From Setomelanomma holmii (taxonomy: Eukaryota > Ascomycota > Dothideomycetes > Pleosporales > Phaeosphaeriaceae), in contig ML978268.1 of the NCBI GenBank assembly GCA_010015745.1, forward strand, positions 1-64,000: a stretch of 64,000 nt of DNA, written 5' to 3'. Each line of letters opens with the position of its first letter. Within the stretch, counting starts at the first letter, position 1. Positions 54,015-64,000 of the stretch are shown in pieces. The position numbers were made by a program, and so were the translations under genes. The notes under the pieces are model-generated. The model was not told where the DNA came from. It did not search any database and saw only the letters and a list, made by a program, of their open reading frames with translations.

Positions 54015-55517
54015 TCACTTCCGTCGCCCGTGCTTCGCAATCAGACTACGACTTTCTCCACACAACCAGATATGTGGTCCATCTTGTCCATCTTCTAGGC
54101 CGTGTTCGTTCAGAATGGTCTCGATTTGACGCGCCCGGCCACGGTTGGCACTTAGTGTAGTCAACTTCTCGGCCCAGCCGTAAAGGAAGATCGCCCTGTT
54201 CAAATCCCCAAGCTCAGTTGCAAGATTTGTCGCCACGGGTGGCAGTCGCGCCAGGATGGAGTCCATCTTACTGGGCATGACCCTGATTGGTAGCTGAAAT
54301 CCGACTGGTAAGCTGTGGTCAGTATTATCTTTCCACGCAGTGAGAAGCGTTTCTGAAGGAGCCTCCTTGAAATCACCTTGACCGAGTAATACATCAGCCC
54401 TCATCTTTTCAGCATCCGTAGCCAGAGTCTGCACGATGAGATTGGCCTGATCAGCCGCTTCCAGAGTGGTCACCATGGGATGTGACCCGATGGCTGGGTA
54501 CAAATGTGTAGGCAACAGGTTCTCTTCCGTCTCTTCTTTAATTTGCGCGCGCACCTCCCCTGGGTACCAGTCCAAGATCGGACATTGATGATGTGAGATA
54601 TCAGATATGAGTGCCAATAATATAGTGCAGTCAATGTTGAGAGTGTCGGAAAGCGCACGAGATCGATCAATGAGCAAGTCTGGTAAGACGGACTCCAGTG
54701 GCGGGGCAGGCGGAATGTCGTTCGCACAATATACCGTGGCTCCTGTTGCACGTATCTTGTCAAGAATGTTGTCAATCTCCTTTGTCTTGCCAGCGGTGAT
54801 GCGCGTCAGCACAAAGCGCACCTTTGGCGGTCTACCACGAATCGGGTTCGCTTTCGCCGCTCTCGCTAGCTCACGCGCGTTTTTGACAATGTCAACCTGA
54901 TCCTCATCATCCTCATCGTCCTCGCTGCCGAGTCGGGCATCCGGCATGTCATCGTCCGAGTCGGAATCATTCATCCAGCCAAGCTTTGCCAAGTCAAATA
55001 GCAGCCGTTTCTCTGAGAGAGTCGAGACGCGTAACCACTCTCCTCCTTCATCTGCGACAATGTCTGCCAATGCATTCGTCTTACCTTTGGACGCACCGCC
55101 TTTTTTCTTCGTGGTATTTCGGCCTCTAGTGGCCCAATAGAAGTACTTCCGGAAAGCTTGCAAGCCAGAAGAGCGTTTAGCGGCGCCCCACAATGCCTCG
55201 TAATAAAGCAGATTTGACGATACAATAAAGTGACGTGCCTTTTCCTCGTCCATGTTTGAGCCGGAAATCTTCTTTAGAAATGCAAGTTCGTTCTTGAAGT
55301 CGTTGCGAAGATTACGATACTCGACTGGATGCCGCACCCTGGTCTGCTTTTGTTTTGCGATTACTGCTGCGACGTAGGTCTCCACCTCGTCTTGAAGAGT
55401 CTCGCAGCGGTAGATGAGTCCTTCAATGGTGGCTTCCAGGTTGATAGTGGTCGTGACTCTTGTCGCGTCGGTGTCCAAGTCCATGTTACTGAACTCTGTG
55501 GTGATGGATTCGGTCAT
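54015..55517 (-). CDS. DUF1308 (UPF0415, C7orf25-like) protein
   Basis: A 500-aa single-exon protein starting MTESITTEFSNMDLDTD. An N-terminal helical region (ATIEGLIYRCETLQDEVETY) is followed by a tract typical of the family (SNLLYYEALWGAAKRSSGLQ), an acidic linker (residues about 180-210) and the C-terminal DUF1308 domain. That domain includes LNIDCTILLALISDISHHQC with the family Asp and a PIN-like fold (CTILLAL.. TTLEAADQANLIVQTL). Animal C7orf25 members are poorly characterised. A nuclease-like PIN fold has been suggested from sequence, but function is unproven. The family identification is from motif memory. Confidence 0.75.
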   Translation of the reverse strand: MTESITTEFSNMDLDTDATRVTTTINLEATIEGLIYRCETLQDEVETYVAAVIAKQKQTRVRHPVEYRNLRNDFKNELAFLKKISGSNMDEEKARHFIVSSNLLYYEALWGAAKRSSGLQAFRKYFYWATRGRNTTKKKGGASKGKTNALADIVADEGGEWLRVSTLSEKRLLFDLAKLGWMNDSDSDDDMPDARLGSEDDEDDEDQVDIVKNARELARAAKANPIRGRPPKVRFVLTRITAGKTKEIDNILDKIRATGATVYCANDIPPAPPLESVLPDLLIDRSRALSDTLNIDCTILLALISDISHHQCPILDWYPGEVRAQIKEETEENLLPTHLYPAIGSHPMVTTLEAADQANLIVQTLATDAEKMRADVLLGQGDFKEAPSETLLTAWKDNTDHSLPVGFQLPIRVMPSKMDSILARLPPVATNLATELGDLNRAIFLYGWAEKLTTLSANRGRARQIETILNEHGLEDGQDGPHIWLCGESRSLIAKHGRRK

Positions 55518-55998
55518 CTTGGCAGTTGCTGTGTTCGACGGGTCCTTGAAACGAATGTTGTATCTGCCCCAGAAGAGGTCACAGCGCGATGATGGTGTCG
55601 CGCGTGCATTGATAGCTCGGACGACGACGTGATTGATGCTTAGTGGTCTCTATAGAAGACAGACACACGCGCTGTTGCCTGCCGGCTAGACAAGAACGAA
55701 TGAGTCGCAGTCCTGTCAAGGATACAATTGAGGAAAACGGAACTCTATGAGTTCTTCGAGCTTCTTGGGAATGCACCAATTGTCCGACTCAGACACCTAT
55801 AGACATGTTTGACAAGACTTCCGACGCATTGTTTGGTATATACAACTATGGACGCTGAGAAGTATGACGTGCAGTTTAGAATAGCCGACAGAACGGGCCG
55901 TCGATTCCCCGCTGGCCAACCCCGCCAAAAGTTGCCCACTCTCTCCACTACCTACCCGCTTCGATTGCGAAAGCGACATTTGACCACATCACAACGCC

Positions 55999-56577
55999 AT
56001 GCCATACTTCAAGACAAGCGCAGAATGGTATGAGCAGTCGTCGCTGCTTCTAAAAGCACGGCCGACTACTGTACGTCTCCTTTCGCGTGGCGCACGCGAC
56101 TCGACCTGACTTGAGCTGCAGACTCGCATAACCTCTAAATACTCGGTCCTGAAACCCACCGCTTCAAAGGTCGCGAAACGGAAAAGCTATGCCGCAAAGC
56201 ACACAGATAAGCCCGCAGACACATCACGGACAGCGTCACCTCCGCCACAACCTCAAAGCCCTGAAGAGCCCACCACAACATTCATGTTGAAGACATACGA
56301 TCCAGAGTCAGGGACATGTTTGCAATACGAGACAAATAAGGCAGCAGAAGTGGGGCGATTGATCGGGAATCTTGGGAGGCTGGGACGATCAATGGCAGCA
56401 CTGCCAGAGGCATTAGAGGATTCGAGCGCACCAGCCGAAAGCGGAGATGGCATATCAACACCAAAACTGGATGAGAATGGAGACGTAAAGATGGGCGGAA
56501 TGCTGGCGGATCCCAAGGCAGGAGTGAGTACTGGAGCAGTAGGAGGAGGAAAGAAGAAAAAGAAGGGCAAGAAATGA
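55999..56577 (+). CDS. Signal recognition particle SRP9/SRP21 subunit
   Basis: Exons 55999-56070 and 56122-56577 (51-base intron, GTACGT..CTGCAG) give 175 aa. The start MPYFKTSAEWYEQSSLLLKA and RPTTTRITSKYSVLKP form the first half of the SRP9 alpha-beta-beta-beta-alpha fold. An inserted Pro-rich loop is followed by the second half: FMLKTYDPESGTCLQYETNK, then AAEVGRLIGNLGRLGRSMA. The tail is Gly/Lys-rich (GGGKKKKKGKK). It binds the Alu domain of SRP RNA with SRP14 and delays translation during ER targeting. The insert and basic tail resemble fungal Srp21. Confidence 0.9.
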
Positions 56578-56943
56578 ACACTGATTGACACTCCAACGTC
56601 ACGACAAGACCGCGGCAATCGTCCCGCTTCCTGAAGATTACACACGAAGTCATGAAGTCAGCGCGCTTGGATTTAAACTAAATCTTCAAGACCTTCAAGA
56701 CGGGCTTGACAGGCCGACGCACATTAGCGTTGTCAAAAAGCTAATTAGATTCGATAGTGACGTTCAATCGCGACAGCTCGCAATTTAAGATTCCAAAATT
56801 TGCCGTTTCCTCGCTCAAACTCTGTCATTCATCTGATCTTCCCTAAGTCCCTCCGTCGACTGTTTCAAGACATTCCACTACCATCTGGCGCCGGCCACGA
56901 CATCGGTATGGCATGCAATCGGCATGTACTGGCCTGGACCATT
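56578..56943. other. Intergenic, nothing recognised
   Basis: Convergent 3' space between SRP9 and the 88-aa gene; nothing recognised. Confidence 0.5.
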
Positions 56944-57210
56944 TCAACGACGCTTCTTCGTAACCTCGGCCTGGCGATTTTTTTCGGCCTCCGTCTTTCC
57001 TACCATGACCCACTCCGCCGCATCTTCTGCATCCTGCACCTCTTGCTTGACATCCTCCTCAACCAGAACCGCCCACGCATCCTCCTGGCTGTTGGCTCCG
57101 GGCTCCTCCATAACGATCTTGGCCTTCGCAGCGCGATTGATGAAGTCATTGAGCTGTGCAGCACCGCTGGGAGCATTTTGTTTCTGGTGGGTCATCTCGT
57201 TGGCTGGCAT
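56944..57210 (-). CDS. Small acidic hypothetical protein (88 aa)
   Basis: An 88-aa frame from ATG 57210: MPANEMTHQKQNAPSGAAQL, then DFINRAAKAKIVMEEPG, acidic helix (DVKQEVQDAEDAAEWVMVGK) and a basic end (EVTKKRR). The single-exon frame is clean, and the split of acidic helix and basic tail is protein-like. No domain is recognised. Confidence 0.5.
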   Translation of the reverse strand: MPANEMTHQKQNAPSGAAQLNDFINRAAKAKIVMEEPGANSQEDAWAVLVEEDVKQEVQDAEDAAEWVMVGKTEAEKNRQAEVTKKRR

Positions 57211-57780
57211 GTTTGGCTGTTCGTTGTAGTCGGATCGTGAAGGATTTTGAAGCGCTGAAACTAGCTAGCCTGGTTTATTTTCAGTTTGAAGTTGAGGTTG
57301 AGGCTATTGGTGATGGGCGGATCGATAGAGCATTGGGGACCTTCGGCGCATGGATATTTTATGGAGGCTGGGCGTGAAGGCTGCAGTGTATTCACGTCAT
57401 GTTGCGGCTTGTCCTTGGGAAGTGAATCACCTCCGTAACTTCTGCGCCGATTACGTCCGTTTGCTTTCCCGACTAGTGCGACCACACGGGGTACATCGAA
57501 ACGAAGAGCCTCATGAATATGGTATGCGAGCAGACACCACCCTTGTTTGCCACAAACTTCATATACTTTTGATACTTCAACACCAGACCGAGTCAATCTA
57601 CACTGGGCTTTGGATGAAAATTCGTTTTCCAATATGAAGCAACCCACTCGAGCTCTTTAAGTCGAGTATTATGTGCACACGCGTATGCTAGATTTGTGGC
57701 CACTGATCGCCAACGACCAAATGTCTTAGGCAAGATATGGCCAGACTCCATGTTGGCTGCCTTGTTGGATTCCTGTCGCT
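57211..57780. other. Intergenic, nothing recognised
   Basis: No gene or repeat was recognised. Frames here overlap on both strands without motif. Confidence 0.5.
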
Positions 57781-59074
57781 ATGGCTGCGCCTTCCATACA
57801 GCTAGGTAGTTGCTTGGTACCCATCGCAGCATGCAAGCTGCTTCCTGACTCGACTTCCTTCACATTTCGAATACATCTCGATTACACTACAGCGTTTCTG
57901 ACCCTTTCGTCATCCATGTCCTCACCAGTCGATCCTGTCGACCGGTTCCCCAGCGAGGACCTTTTAATGTGCCCAGAAGTCTCTGAAGTCCAGCAGGGTC
58001 CTTGGCATCGACGCGAAAATCACGACTTCTCCCGCAAGCCTGTCTCCGGAGATGATACATGGCTCTACAATACTCTCGCAAGGCCCGTCGAAGGCGTCAG
58101 AAGAGTGCAGCATTTCCACCCAAAACACAGGCGACACGGCAAACTCTCATTGCTTGAGCGACTACCCAACGAATTGATCGATAAAGTAATCGGCGCCCTG
58201 ATCGACGTTACGGCAGACTTTATCGCTGACCCTATGGCCCTGGGCGTCTCTTCCCACATTTTGTACCCCATAGTCTTGGAGCGTGTACATCGTTCGTATC
58301 CCCGTTTCGCGACCACGTCTTGGGCTGGCAAGAGAATTGGGTTTCATGGACGTTGGAGCACTTTCGCGCTTGGGCAGCTGCATACATATCGGATATTTCC
58401 CTCAATTCACGCGCAAGATGCCGTTCACCACTAGCCTTGGAAACCCGGCGATATGTAGCCGGAAGCGTGGTGGCACGACAAGCTCGACACAACCAGAGGC
58501 GTGTAGACAGAGCTGAGCGGGCGAGATCGCAAACAAATCCAAGAAGACTTGAGTCAGAGGTATCGGTAATCAAAGGCTCGCGTTTGGGTCTTCCGCAACC
58601 TCACTACTAAGCAAGCTGTCCGATCTGACCGCTTGGTGCCTCCAAGTGGATCTGTGCCGAATGTGAAAGTTGACTTCAAGCATATGTCATCTATAGTGAA
58701 GAGAAGACGTGCATGGAATTCAATCAAGACGACTTTTAAGGCTCACATCAAGCCCGAGGCGCGACGACTACGATCAACTTTGTCTCGCCCAAGTCTTCAT
58801 GATCATGACATCGTGAGCCGACACGTGGCACACACCACAAGAGTCCTGGTTCGTCTTCCTACAAGGGACATGGGTCACGCATGCTTACAATCTTGTCCCT
58901 TTATCAGAGCTACTGCGTTTTATGCGCGCCAGCGGGATTGATATGGATGTTGAAGTGGAGCAGAAAAGACTTGAGGCATGTATGGCGGTCATGCAAAGGA
59001 TTTGGGTCATGGCATTGCGTTCAGATCGACGACTGGTACGACCCGGTTCTGAGGTGAGCACGTGGGAGGCCTAA
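57781..59074 (+). pseudogene. Decayed F-box-like gene
   Basis: From 57781 (or an internal ATG at 57898) the frame encodes a Ser/Pro leader and then an F-box-like segment LSLLERLPNELIDKVIGALI followed by YPIVLERVHRSYPRFATTSW. After about 58330 the protein-like text continues in other frames: NWVSWTLEHFRAWAAAYISD and LESEVSVIKGSRLGLPQP to about 58608, VDFKHMSSIVKRRRAWNSIK around 58690, and FVFLQGTWVTHAYNLVPLSE then GIDMDVEVEQKRLEACMAVM up to TAA at 59074. At least two frame changes are therefore needed. Introns could explain one, but consensus sites do not join all pieces, so I call a pseudogene. Confidence 0.5.
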
Positions 59075-59168
59075 AACCTGCGTACATGTGCGAAACAGTC
59101 TCAAGTCGTACTTCCTGAGCTCGGAATGAATGTACAATCAACAGGAAGGAATCGCCGAGATTGAGAAG

Positions 59169-59175
59169 TATAAAA
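59169..59175 (+). promoter_or_regulatory. TATA box of the 55-aa gene
   Basis: TATAAAA at 59169-59175 lies 87 bases before the ATG at 59256, a usual spacing for a fungal core promoter with a short leader. Confidence 0.6.
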
Positions 59176-59255
59176 GCCAACCACAAAATCATACTTGCTC
59201 AGCATGCCCCCACCTCTTCAACACTGCTCGCAACTACTGGAAGCAGCCTGCCATC

Positions 59256-59469
59256 ATGACACACATCATTACCATTCACCCAGTACTTGCTGGTCTTACT
59301 TTCGCCCTCCCACCAACAGAAGAAGCACGCGACCTTTTCACCGAGCAGCACTGTTTGAAACGAGGCAGTAGGTCTCCTCTTTCTTCCTCTTTGATCGTGC
59401 GAACAACTAACAGCTTACTTTGAGTTCATTGAACTCATGCTAATCCACACGCAGCACAATGAAAGATAA
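59256..59469 (+). CDS. 55-aa spliced microprotein
   Basis: Exons 59256-59367 and 59414-59469 join through a 46-base intron with GTAGGT donor, CTAAC branch and CAG acceptor. The product begins MTHIITIHPVLAGLTFALPP and ends ELMLIHTQHNER, 55 aa. The first 20 residues are hydrophobic, followed by TEEARDLFTEQHCLKRG. The pattern could be a small alpha/beta fold or a short membrane-associated peptide; there is no clear signal peptidase site. The TATA box at 59169 and the frame restored by splicing support a real gene. An upstream in-frame extension to about 59130 crosses the promoter and is unlikely to be coding. Family not recognised. Confidence 0.6.
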
Positions 59470-59685
59470 GCTCTCGATGCTGCAATAACATGTGTGCGAT
59501 GATGAAGGGATGTGGTGTTTGACTACGGTGGCGTGTGAGCGTCACACCTTTCCCGTCCTCAGTCAGGAAAGCGCGTCGAGGCAGATCAGGATTGTTAGAC
59601 GAGGTCATCAGCAGCATCGTATCGGTCGTCTTGAATCATGATTCGAGAAGCCATACACTATCGTCACACTCCCTCTCGACGTTAT

Positions 59686-62571
59686 TTACAGCGCAAGCAC
59701 GGCCGCAGCAACAGCCGCAACCGTAGCTCCCATCCCCGCCTTCATCGAGCTAGCCGCACCAGAGAACTGCGGACCACCAGTCCCCGTACTATTGAACCTA
59801 GTCTGATACGCACACGTCAAAGCAACAGGTCCCTTGACCGTCTGCTGTCCGTTCGTGCCGAGCAGAGTAATGTTCTTGATACTGACACTAGCGTTGTAGC
59901 CAAAGTCTCCAGACATGCTGAAAGCGCCGTTGTTGTAGGTAAATACAATGTTGCTGGTAGACTTCTGGTTGATGGAATCACCGTCATCGAGGTAGAGTGT
60001 CCCATATGCCTGATTCGTCCCATTGGGCGCGATCCATAGAACGAAGTCCTGCTTGCGGAGCTCGGTAGTTGTGTTTGCGAATTCTGCGCGGAGAGGCAAG
60101 ATGGAGCCGCCGCGGATGTGTAGGGGAATCGTGTCGATTCCGATGTTGGTTAGGTTGATGTATGATGCGTTACCCTGGACGCGCTGGAGTGTCCAGAAAT
60201 CGTAGAATGTCTCGTTGGGCAGGTAGATGCTCACACTTGTGCTGTTCTCCGCAAGCACAGGCGACACGAGGACGTCGTCGCCGAAGAAGAACTGGTGCTC
60301 AATGCCGAATGTGTTGGTGTCTTCGGGGTAGTGGTAGAAGAGAGGGTTGAGCGACGGAAGGCCAGTGACGGTTTGACGATGGAATGCGGTGTAGAAGTAG
60401 TCTAGAAGACGGTAGCGGACGGGGAACATCTTCCTTGCCGCCGCAGTTGTCAAGTTCCAGCGGTAGGGTTCCTGGTCGATACTGGTATCACCAGCATGGT
60501 TACGCATGAAGGGATAGAAAGCTCCTAAAGCAGTCCAGCGCGCGCATAGGGTCTCAGTGGTGTTACCCGCAAATCCGCAAACGTCAGGGCCGACCATGGG
60601 AATCTGGAAGATGGAGTTGAAGTTGAGGACGCCCGCAATGCTGAAGCGGTACTGTTCCCACAAGCTGACGTTGTCGCCGAGCCACTTTCCGACATGCTTG
60701 CCAAGGCCCACAAAAGATGAGCGAGTGATAACGAGTGGCCGGCGACCAGGACGACGAGCTTCCATTGATGCACGTGACGCAATGGACATCATAGAGCCCC
60801 AAAAGTTGTGGGTGTCGTAGTGGTATGTACCATCGTAGTTTTGGATGTCGGTGTCCAGGGTCTTGTTGCTGATGGAACCCGCAGCATTGGCAATCTCATA
60901 AGCAGGATTGATGAGATCACGACCGGACAGACCTGGGTGTTCAGCGAGATCAGCAGAATTGTTTGACACCTGGCGCTTGCCGAACGTCTTGAAAGGGTGA
61001 GAGCTGAGCTGACGAGTTTGCAGAGAACGCCTCGTGGAATTTCGGCCCGGCTGGAAACCTGCAGGGAAATCAGGAATTGGGCGACCTGCATTTTGGCGCA
61101 CTGGCAGAGGCTCTGGAGGATTCTTGGACTCCATCGAGTATGCATCCGGGTTTAGGCATGGGTACGGGCAAAAGTTGGCGGGCTCGTTCATGTCGTTCCA
61201 CAGGCCATCAATATCAACGCCGGTTGAGGGATCAAAGAACTCAGCAAACTTGGTGTCCCAGTATTGCTGAGTGTTGGGGTGAAACCAATCAGGGAACACG
61301 GTAGGACCAGGCCAGACAGCGCCTTGGAAGAAAGAGCCGTTGGACCTCTTCTGGAAAACCTCGAGCTCGGCACCATCGTTGTAGCCAGCATAGTCACCAC
61401 GCCACACAGCAGAGTTGACCATGACAATGTAGTGCTGCTGGTGCTTGTGAAGATAATCCACCAGCTGTCGAACGAGCTCAAGTGGATAGCGCTCAGGGTC
61501 CAAAGTGAACAGGCGACGGAGGTCCATGTAGTCTATGTCGGTCCACATGGTCTGCGATGCGTTAGTCCAGAAGCCACATGTTGTGTTGTAGAACTCACCT
61601 CGAGGGGAATCCCGGCAAGTGAGTAATTCGCCACAACCTCAGCCACTTGCCACACGTCCCGATAGCCGTACTTGCACTGATGAGAACCGAAGCCCCAATA
61701 TGGCATCATGGAAGGCGTGCCAGAGAGAGCCGAGTATTGAACGGCAACCTCCTTGGGCGTAGGGCCAGCAAGGAAGTACAGATCAACGACACCTCCCAGA
61801 GCATTGTACTCAAGGAATGTGCCCTCCGAATCATCAATCTTAATGTCCATGCCCGCAGAGCTAGCTAAGAAGACACCATGGGTGCCGTTCTCGCCTCTGT
61901 GATCCAAGTAGACAGGATGCGATCCATAGAGATTGGAGCCAGATGGAGTACCGTAAGCATCACGGTTCCATAGCGTTCTGGTGTAGTTGGTAGTGTTGAG
62001 CTGGAATGGGTCTGTAGACTCGCCGAGGCCGTACAAGCTGGGCGAATCCGGCAGGCTTGTTCTCAGGCGGAGATATTGGTTCTCAAAGACAAATGGCGCC
62101 GCCGAAGAGTTGAACAGCGTCTCGTTGTTTGCCTTGCGGGAGATAGCGAAGGTGAAAGGGTTGTTGGTCCATGAAAAGGCAAGGTCCGAGCTGTCTGGAG
62201 TAGCATTACCACTGTCAGACGGTCTCGGCCAGACAGACTCCTGAAGTTGGAAGACTTCTTCCGCTTGATCGAAGATCTTGACGTGCAGTCGCTGGTCTGG
62301 CGACAATTAGCCTCGAGATGTTGCTTTGGTTGATGTCTAACATACTAGTCTGATATTCCACCAACAATTTCAAGTTGGTAAGATCGGTGCCATAGACGTT
62401 GCACGCAGTGCCTGCAAGCGCAAGATCTGCTGTGATCGTAGAGCCGCTGGTCTGCACATTGCTGGCTGTGTAACCCGGGCATTGATCAAGGGATGAGCTT
62501 TGCCGCTTAACCATAGAAGAGGCCAACACGGTGAGAGCTGACCCAAGCAGAACGAGTTCTCTGGAGATCAT
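59686..62571 (-). CDS. Secreted GH31 alpha-glucosidase with GPI-type C-terminus
   Basis: Three exons: 62571-62346, 62296-61599 and 61551-59686, giving 929 aa. Introns are 49 and 47 bases. MISRELVLLGSALTVLASSM is a signal peptide. The GH31 N-terminal domain (SLYGLGESTDPFQL, HPVYLDHRGENGTHG, YWGFGSHQCKYGY) precedes the catalytic barrel. The nucleophile is D428 in DGLWNDMNEPANFC, and the acid/base Asp lies in GKWLGDNVSLWEQY. Other family text: PLVITRSSFVGLG, MVGPDVCGFAGNTTE, FMRNHAGD and IPLHIRGGSILP. It releases glucose from maltose and short alpha-glucans. Many N-glycosylation sites are present. The C-terminus (SMKAGMGATVAAVAAAVLAL) suggests a GPI anchor rather than free secretion. Confidence 0.93.
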
Positions 62572-63692
62572 GGTGTCTAGTGATCGTGAACCTATCTGTC
62601 GGGAGTCATGTTGAGGATCATGTCCCTCTTATACTTGCTCGAGATTTGCAGTCTCCGCCACGTACCGAGTCGTGATCGAAGCCTAGCAAGCATCGTACGC
62701 TTGGATCCTACTTTCTTACCAGTCACGGGCTAGCAGAGGCTATACATCTGCATCCAAGCCTCGCTCCCCGCAATAGCCGTCATCATTGAGGTAAGCGCAA
62801 GCAGGCAATGGCCTTGGCTTTGCGATCCTCCAGCAGTTACGCAGTAACACGGCGGGGTCGTATGCGGGTCACGATGCTTGTATAACCGGAGATCTGCCCG
62901 CTTGGAGGTGAAGACTGACACCAGAAACGCGGAGCTGTAGACCTGGGGAACTTGCGGAGAAGCACTAGTGCATCTTGCACGGGACGAGGAGATGAGCTGC
63001 GTGGTAGGCGCGGAGGCGAGGGAACGATTTGCTGTGTGTCGGACCGCGGCAGTGTCTGATTGGCCAGTTGTCGGGCCGCAAGCAAACATACTTCCGCCGC
63101 AACGAACGTCAATTCTCCAAGACTTCGAGGAACAATGAACGGAACGCGAGCGGATATGAACCGGCGTAACGCTCGACATATGCCGCGGGAAAGATGCTCG
63201 TCAGCCGCTACTTGAGTCCATTCGCGTTTGGCAAAGGCCGGGGATTTCTGAGCGCATGTGACTAGCATGTATGCGAACCCGGGTTTTGTACGTCGCTGTC
63301 TGCGATGAAGCACAATGCGATACTCTCGCAAGATGATCAGTGGTTAAACATGTACAAAACTGCCTCTATATGCTTGATCATTAGCCATTCTCTTGGCCAA
63401 CAGCGATCTGTGTTATAAGAATCCCAGAGGACTGACATTGCTAGGCCAGCAACTACCGATTGCATTTACTCTTGTTCATGAGAGTCCTGGCATGTAGATG
63501 CGGGAGAACACAGAGAGCAGGTCACCAAAACCATGTTTACGACGAGACAATGCAGTTGAGGTTCTGCAGGTGTGATGTCCTTCGACGTCGTCGAATTGGG
63601 TTTAGCGTCACAGTCGCGCGCAACATTTGCAGGCACGCTTTCGCGAAAGCGTTCCGACATCTCACAGCAACAAATCCACCAACATTAACACC
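62572..63692. other. Divergent intergenic region of alpha-glucosidase and PRP19
   Basis: No gene was supported. Several overlapping minus-strand frames (62730-63331) are motif-free. The last 100 bases before 63693 look like a 5' leader ending CATTAACACCATG. Confidence 0.5.
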
Positions 63693-64000
63693 ATGCTTTG
63701 CGCCATATCCGGCGAAGCTCCTCGGGAACCCGTCGCCTCCCGGAAAAGCGGCAATGTTTTCGAGAAGCGCCTTATTGAGGCACACATCGCCGAGAACCAC
63801 ACCGACCCTGTTACTGGCGAAGATCTCGCAGTCGAGGACCTGATTGAGCTCAAGTCTCCGCAAGTCGTCACACCACGAGCGCCGAACTTCACCTCGATAC
63901 CTGCGTTGCTCAGCGCCTTCCAAAATGAGTGGGACGCAATAGTGCTGGAAACACACACGCTGAAGCAACAGCTCGCGCAGACGCGACAGGAGCTCAGCAC
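63693..64000 (+). CDS. PRP19: Pre-mRNA-processing factor 19 (5' part, runs off window)
   Basis: Prp19 is the U-box ubiquitin ligase scaffold of the NineTeen complex, needed for spliceosome activation. The first 102 codons are visible. The U-box reads MLCAISGEAPREPVASRKSG, then NVFEKRLIEAHIAENHTDPV and AVEDLIELKSPQVV. The linker PRAPNFTSIPALLSAFQNEW leads to the start of the coiled-coil tetramerisation segment (LETHTLKQQLAQTRQEL). The WD40 domain would lie beyond the window. No intron occurs in this part. Confidence 0.95.
   Translation, partial: MLCAISGEAPREPVASRKSGNVFEKRLIEAHIAENHTDPVTGEDLAVEDLIELKSPQVVTPRAPNFTSIPALLSAFQNEWDAIVLETHTLKQQLAQTRQELS

Overview
The window is nuclear DNA of a filamentous ascomycete, most likely a dothideomycete. 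The evidence is short GT..AG introns of about 47-60 bases with CTAAC-like branch sites, HET-domain genes, a DOT1 methyltransferase, GPI-anchored Ser/Thr-rich wall proteins, a Sac7-like RhoGAP and compact bidirectional gene pairs. The class is inferred from gene style, not from a tree. I saw no rRNA, tRNA or CRISPR array.

Layout. Bases 1-3.8 kb are an accessory scar: a broken pogo/Fot1-type transposon abuts a 5'-truncated, frameshifted flavin monooxygenase, followed by a 134-bp solo LTR with a 5-bp target duplication. At 5.3-11.3 kb housekeeping genes resume: MDM10 and MRT4 (divergent), a small GPI protein, and a Gln/Tyr-rich-tailed protein with an odd in-frame stop. At 11.8-14.6 kb a HET-domain pseudogene and an internally deleted P450 relic follow. 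At 15.6-20.8 kb are a CofD/YvcK-like protein, a small probable complex I subunit and an SHG1/BOD1-domain RS protein. A second, heavily mutated HET pseudogene lies at 21.6-23.6 kb.

From 24 kb to 43.7 kb come a GPI wall protein, a Sac7-like RhoGAP, TIM9, a 41-aa spliced microprotein, an Asp/Glu-hydantoin racemase, an F-box protein, a Pro-rich protein, DOT1, a lineage-type hypothetical protein, a 167-bp tandem duplication and a CVNH-domain protein. From 44 kb to 57 kb the window is mostly core eukaryotic genes: FEX-type fluoride exporter, FUR1, U1-70K, mitochondrial mL43, TPI, a CHY zinc finger protein, a DUF1308 protein and SRP9. From 57.8 kb come a decayed F-box gene, a 55-aa spliced microprotein with a TATA box, a secreted GH31 alpha-glucosidase and the 5' end of PRP19 at the right edge.

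There is no metabolic cluster. The core genes serve separate systems: mitochondrial import and tethering (TIM9, MDM10, mL43, complex I), ribosome assembly (MRT4), splicing (U1-70K, PRP19), chromatin (DOT1, SHG1 domain) and cell wall or secretion. The accessory pieces are almost all pseudogenes. The least explained items are the two spliced microproteins (41 aa and 55 aa), the apparent in-frame TAG followed by a composition-matched tail at 11.24 kb, and the HET gene broken by expansion of a 13-bp repeat. All exon joins below were read by eye from splice consensus and frame continuity.
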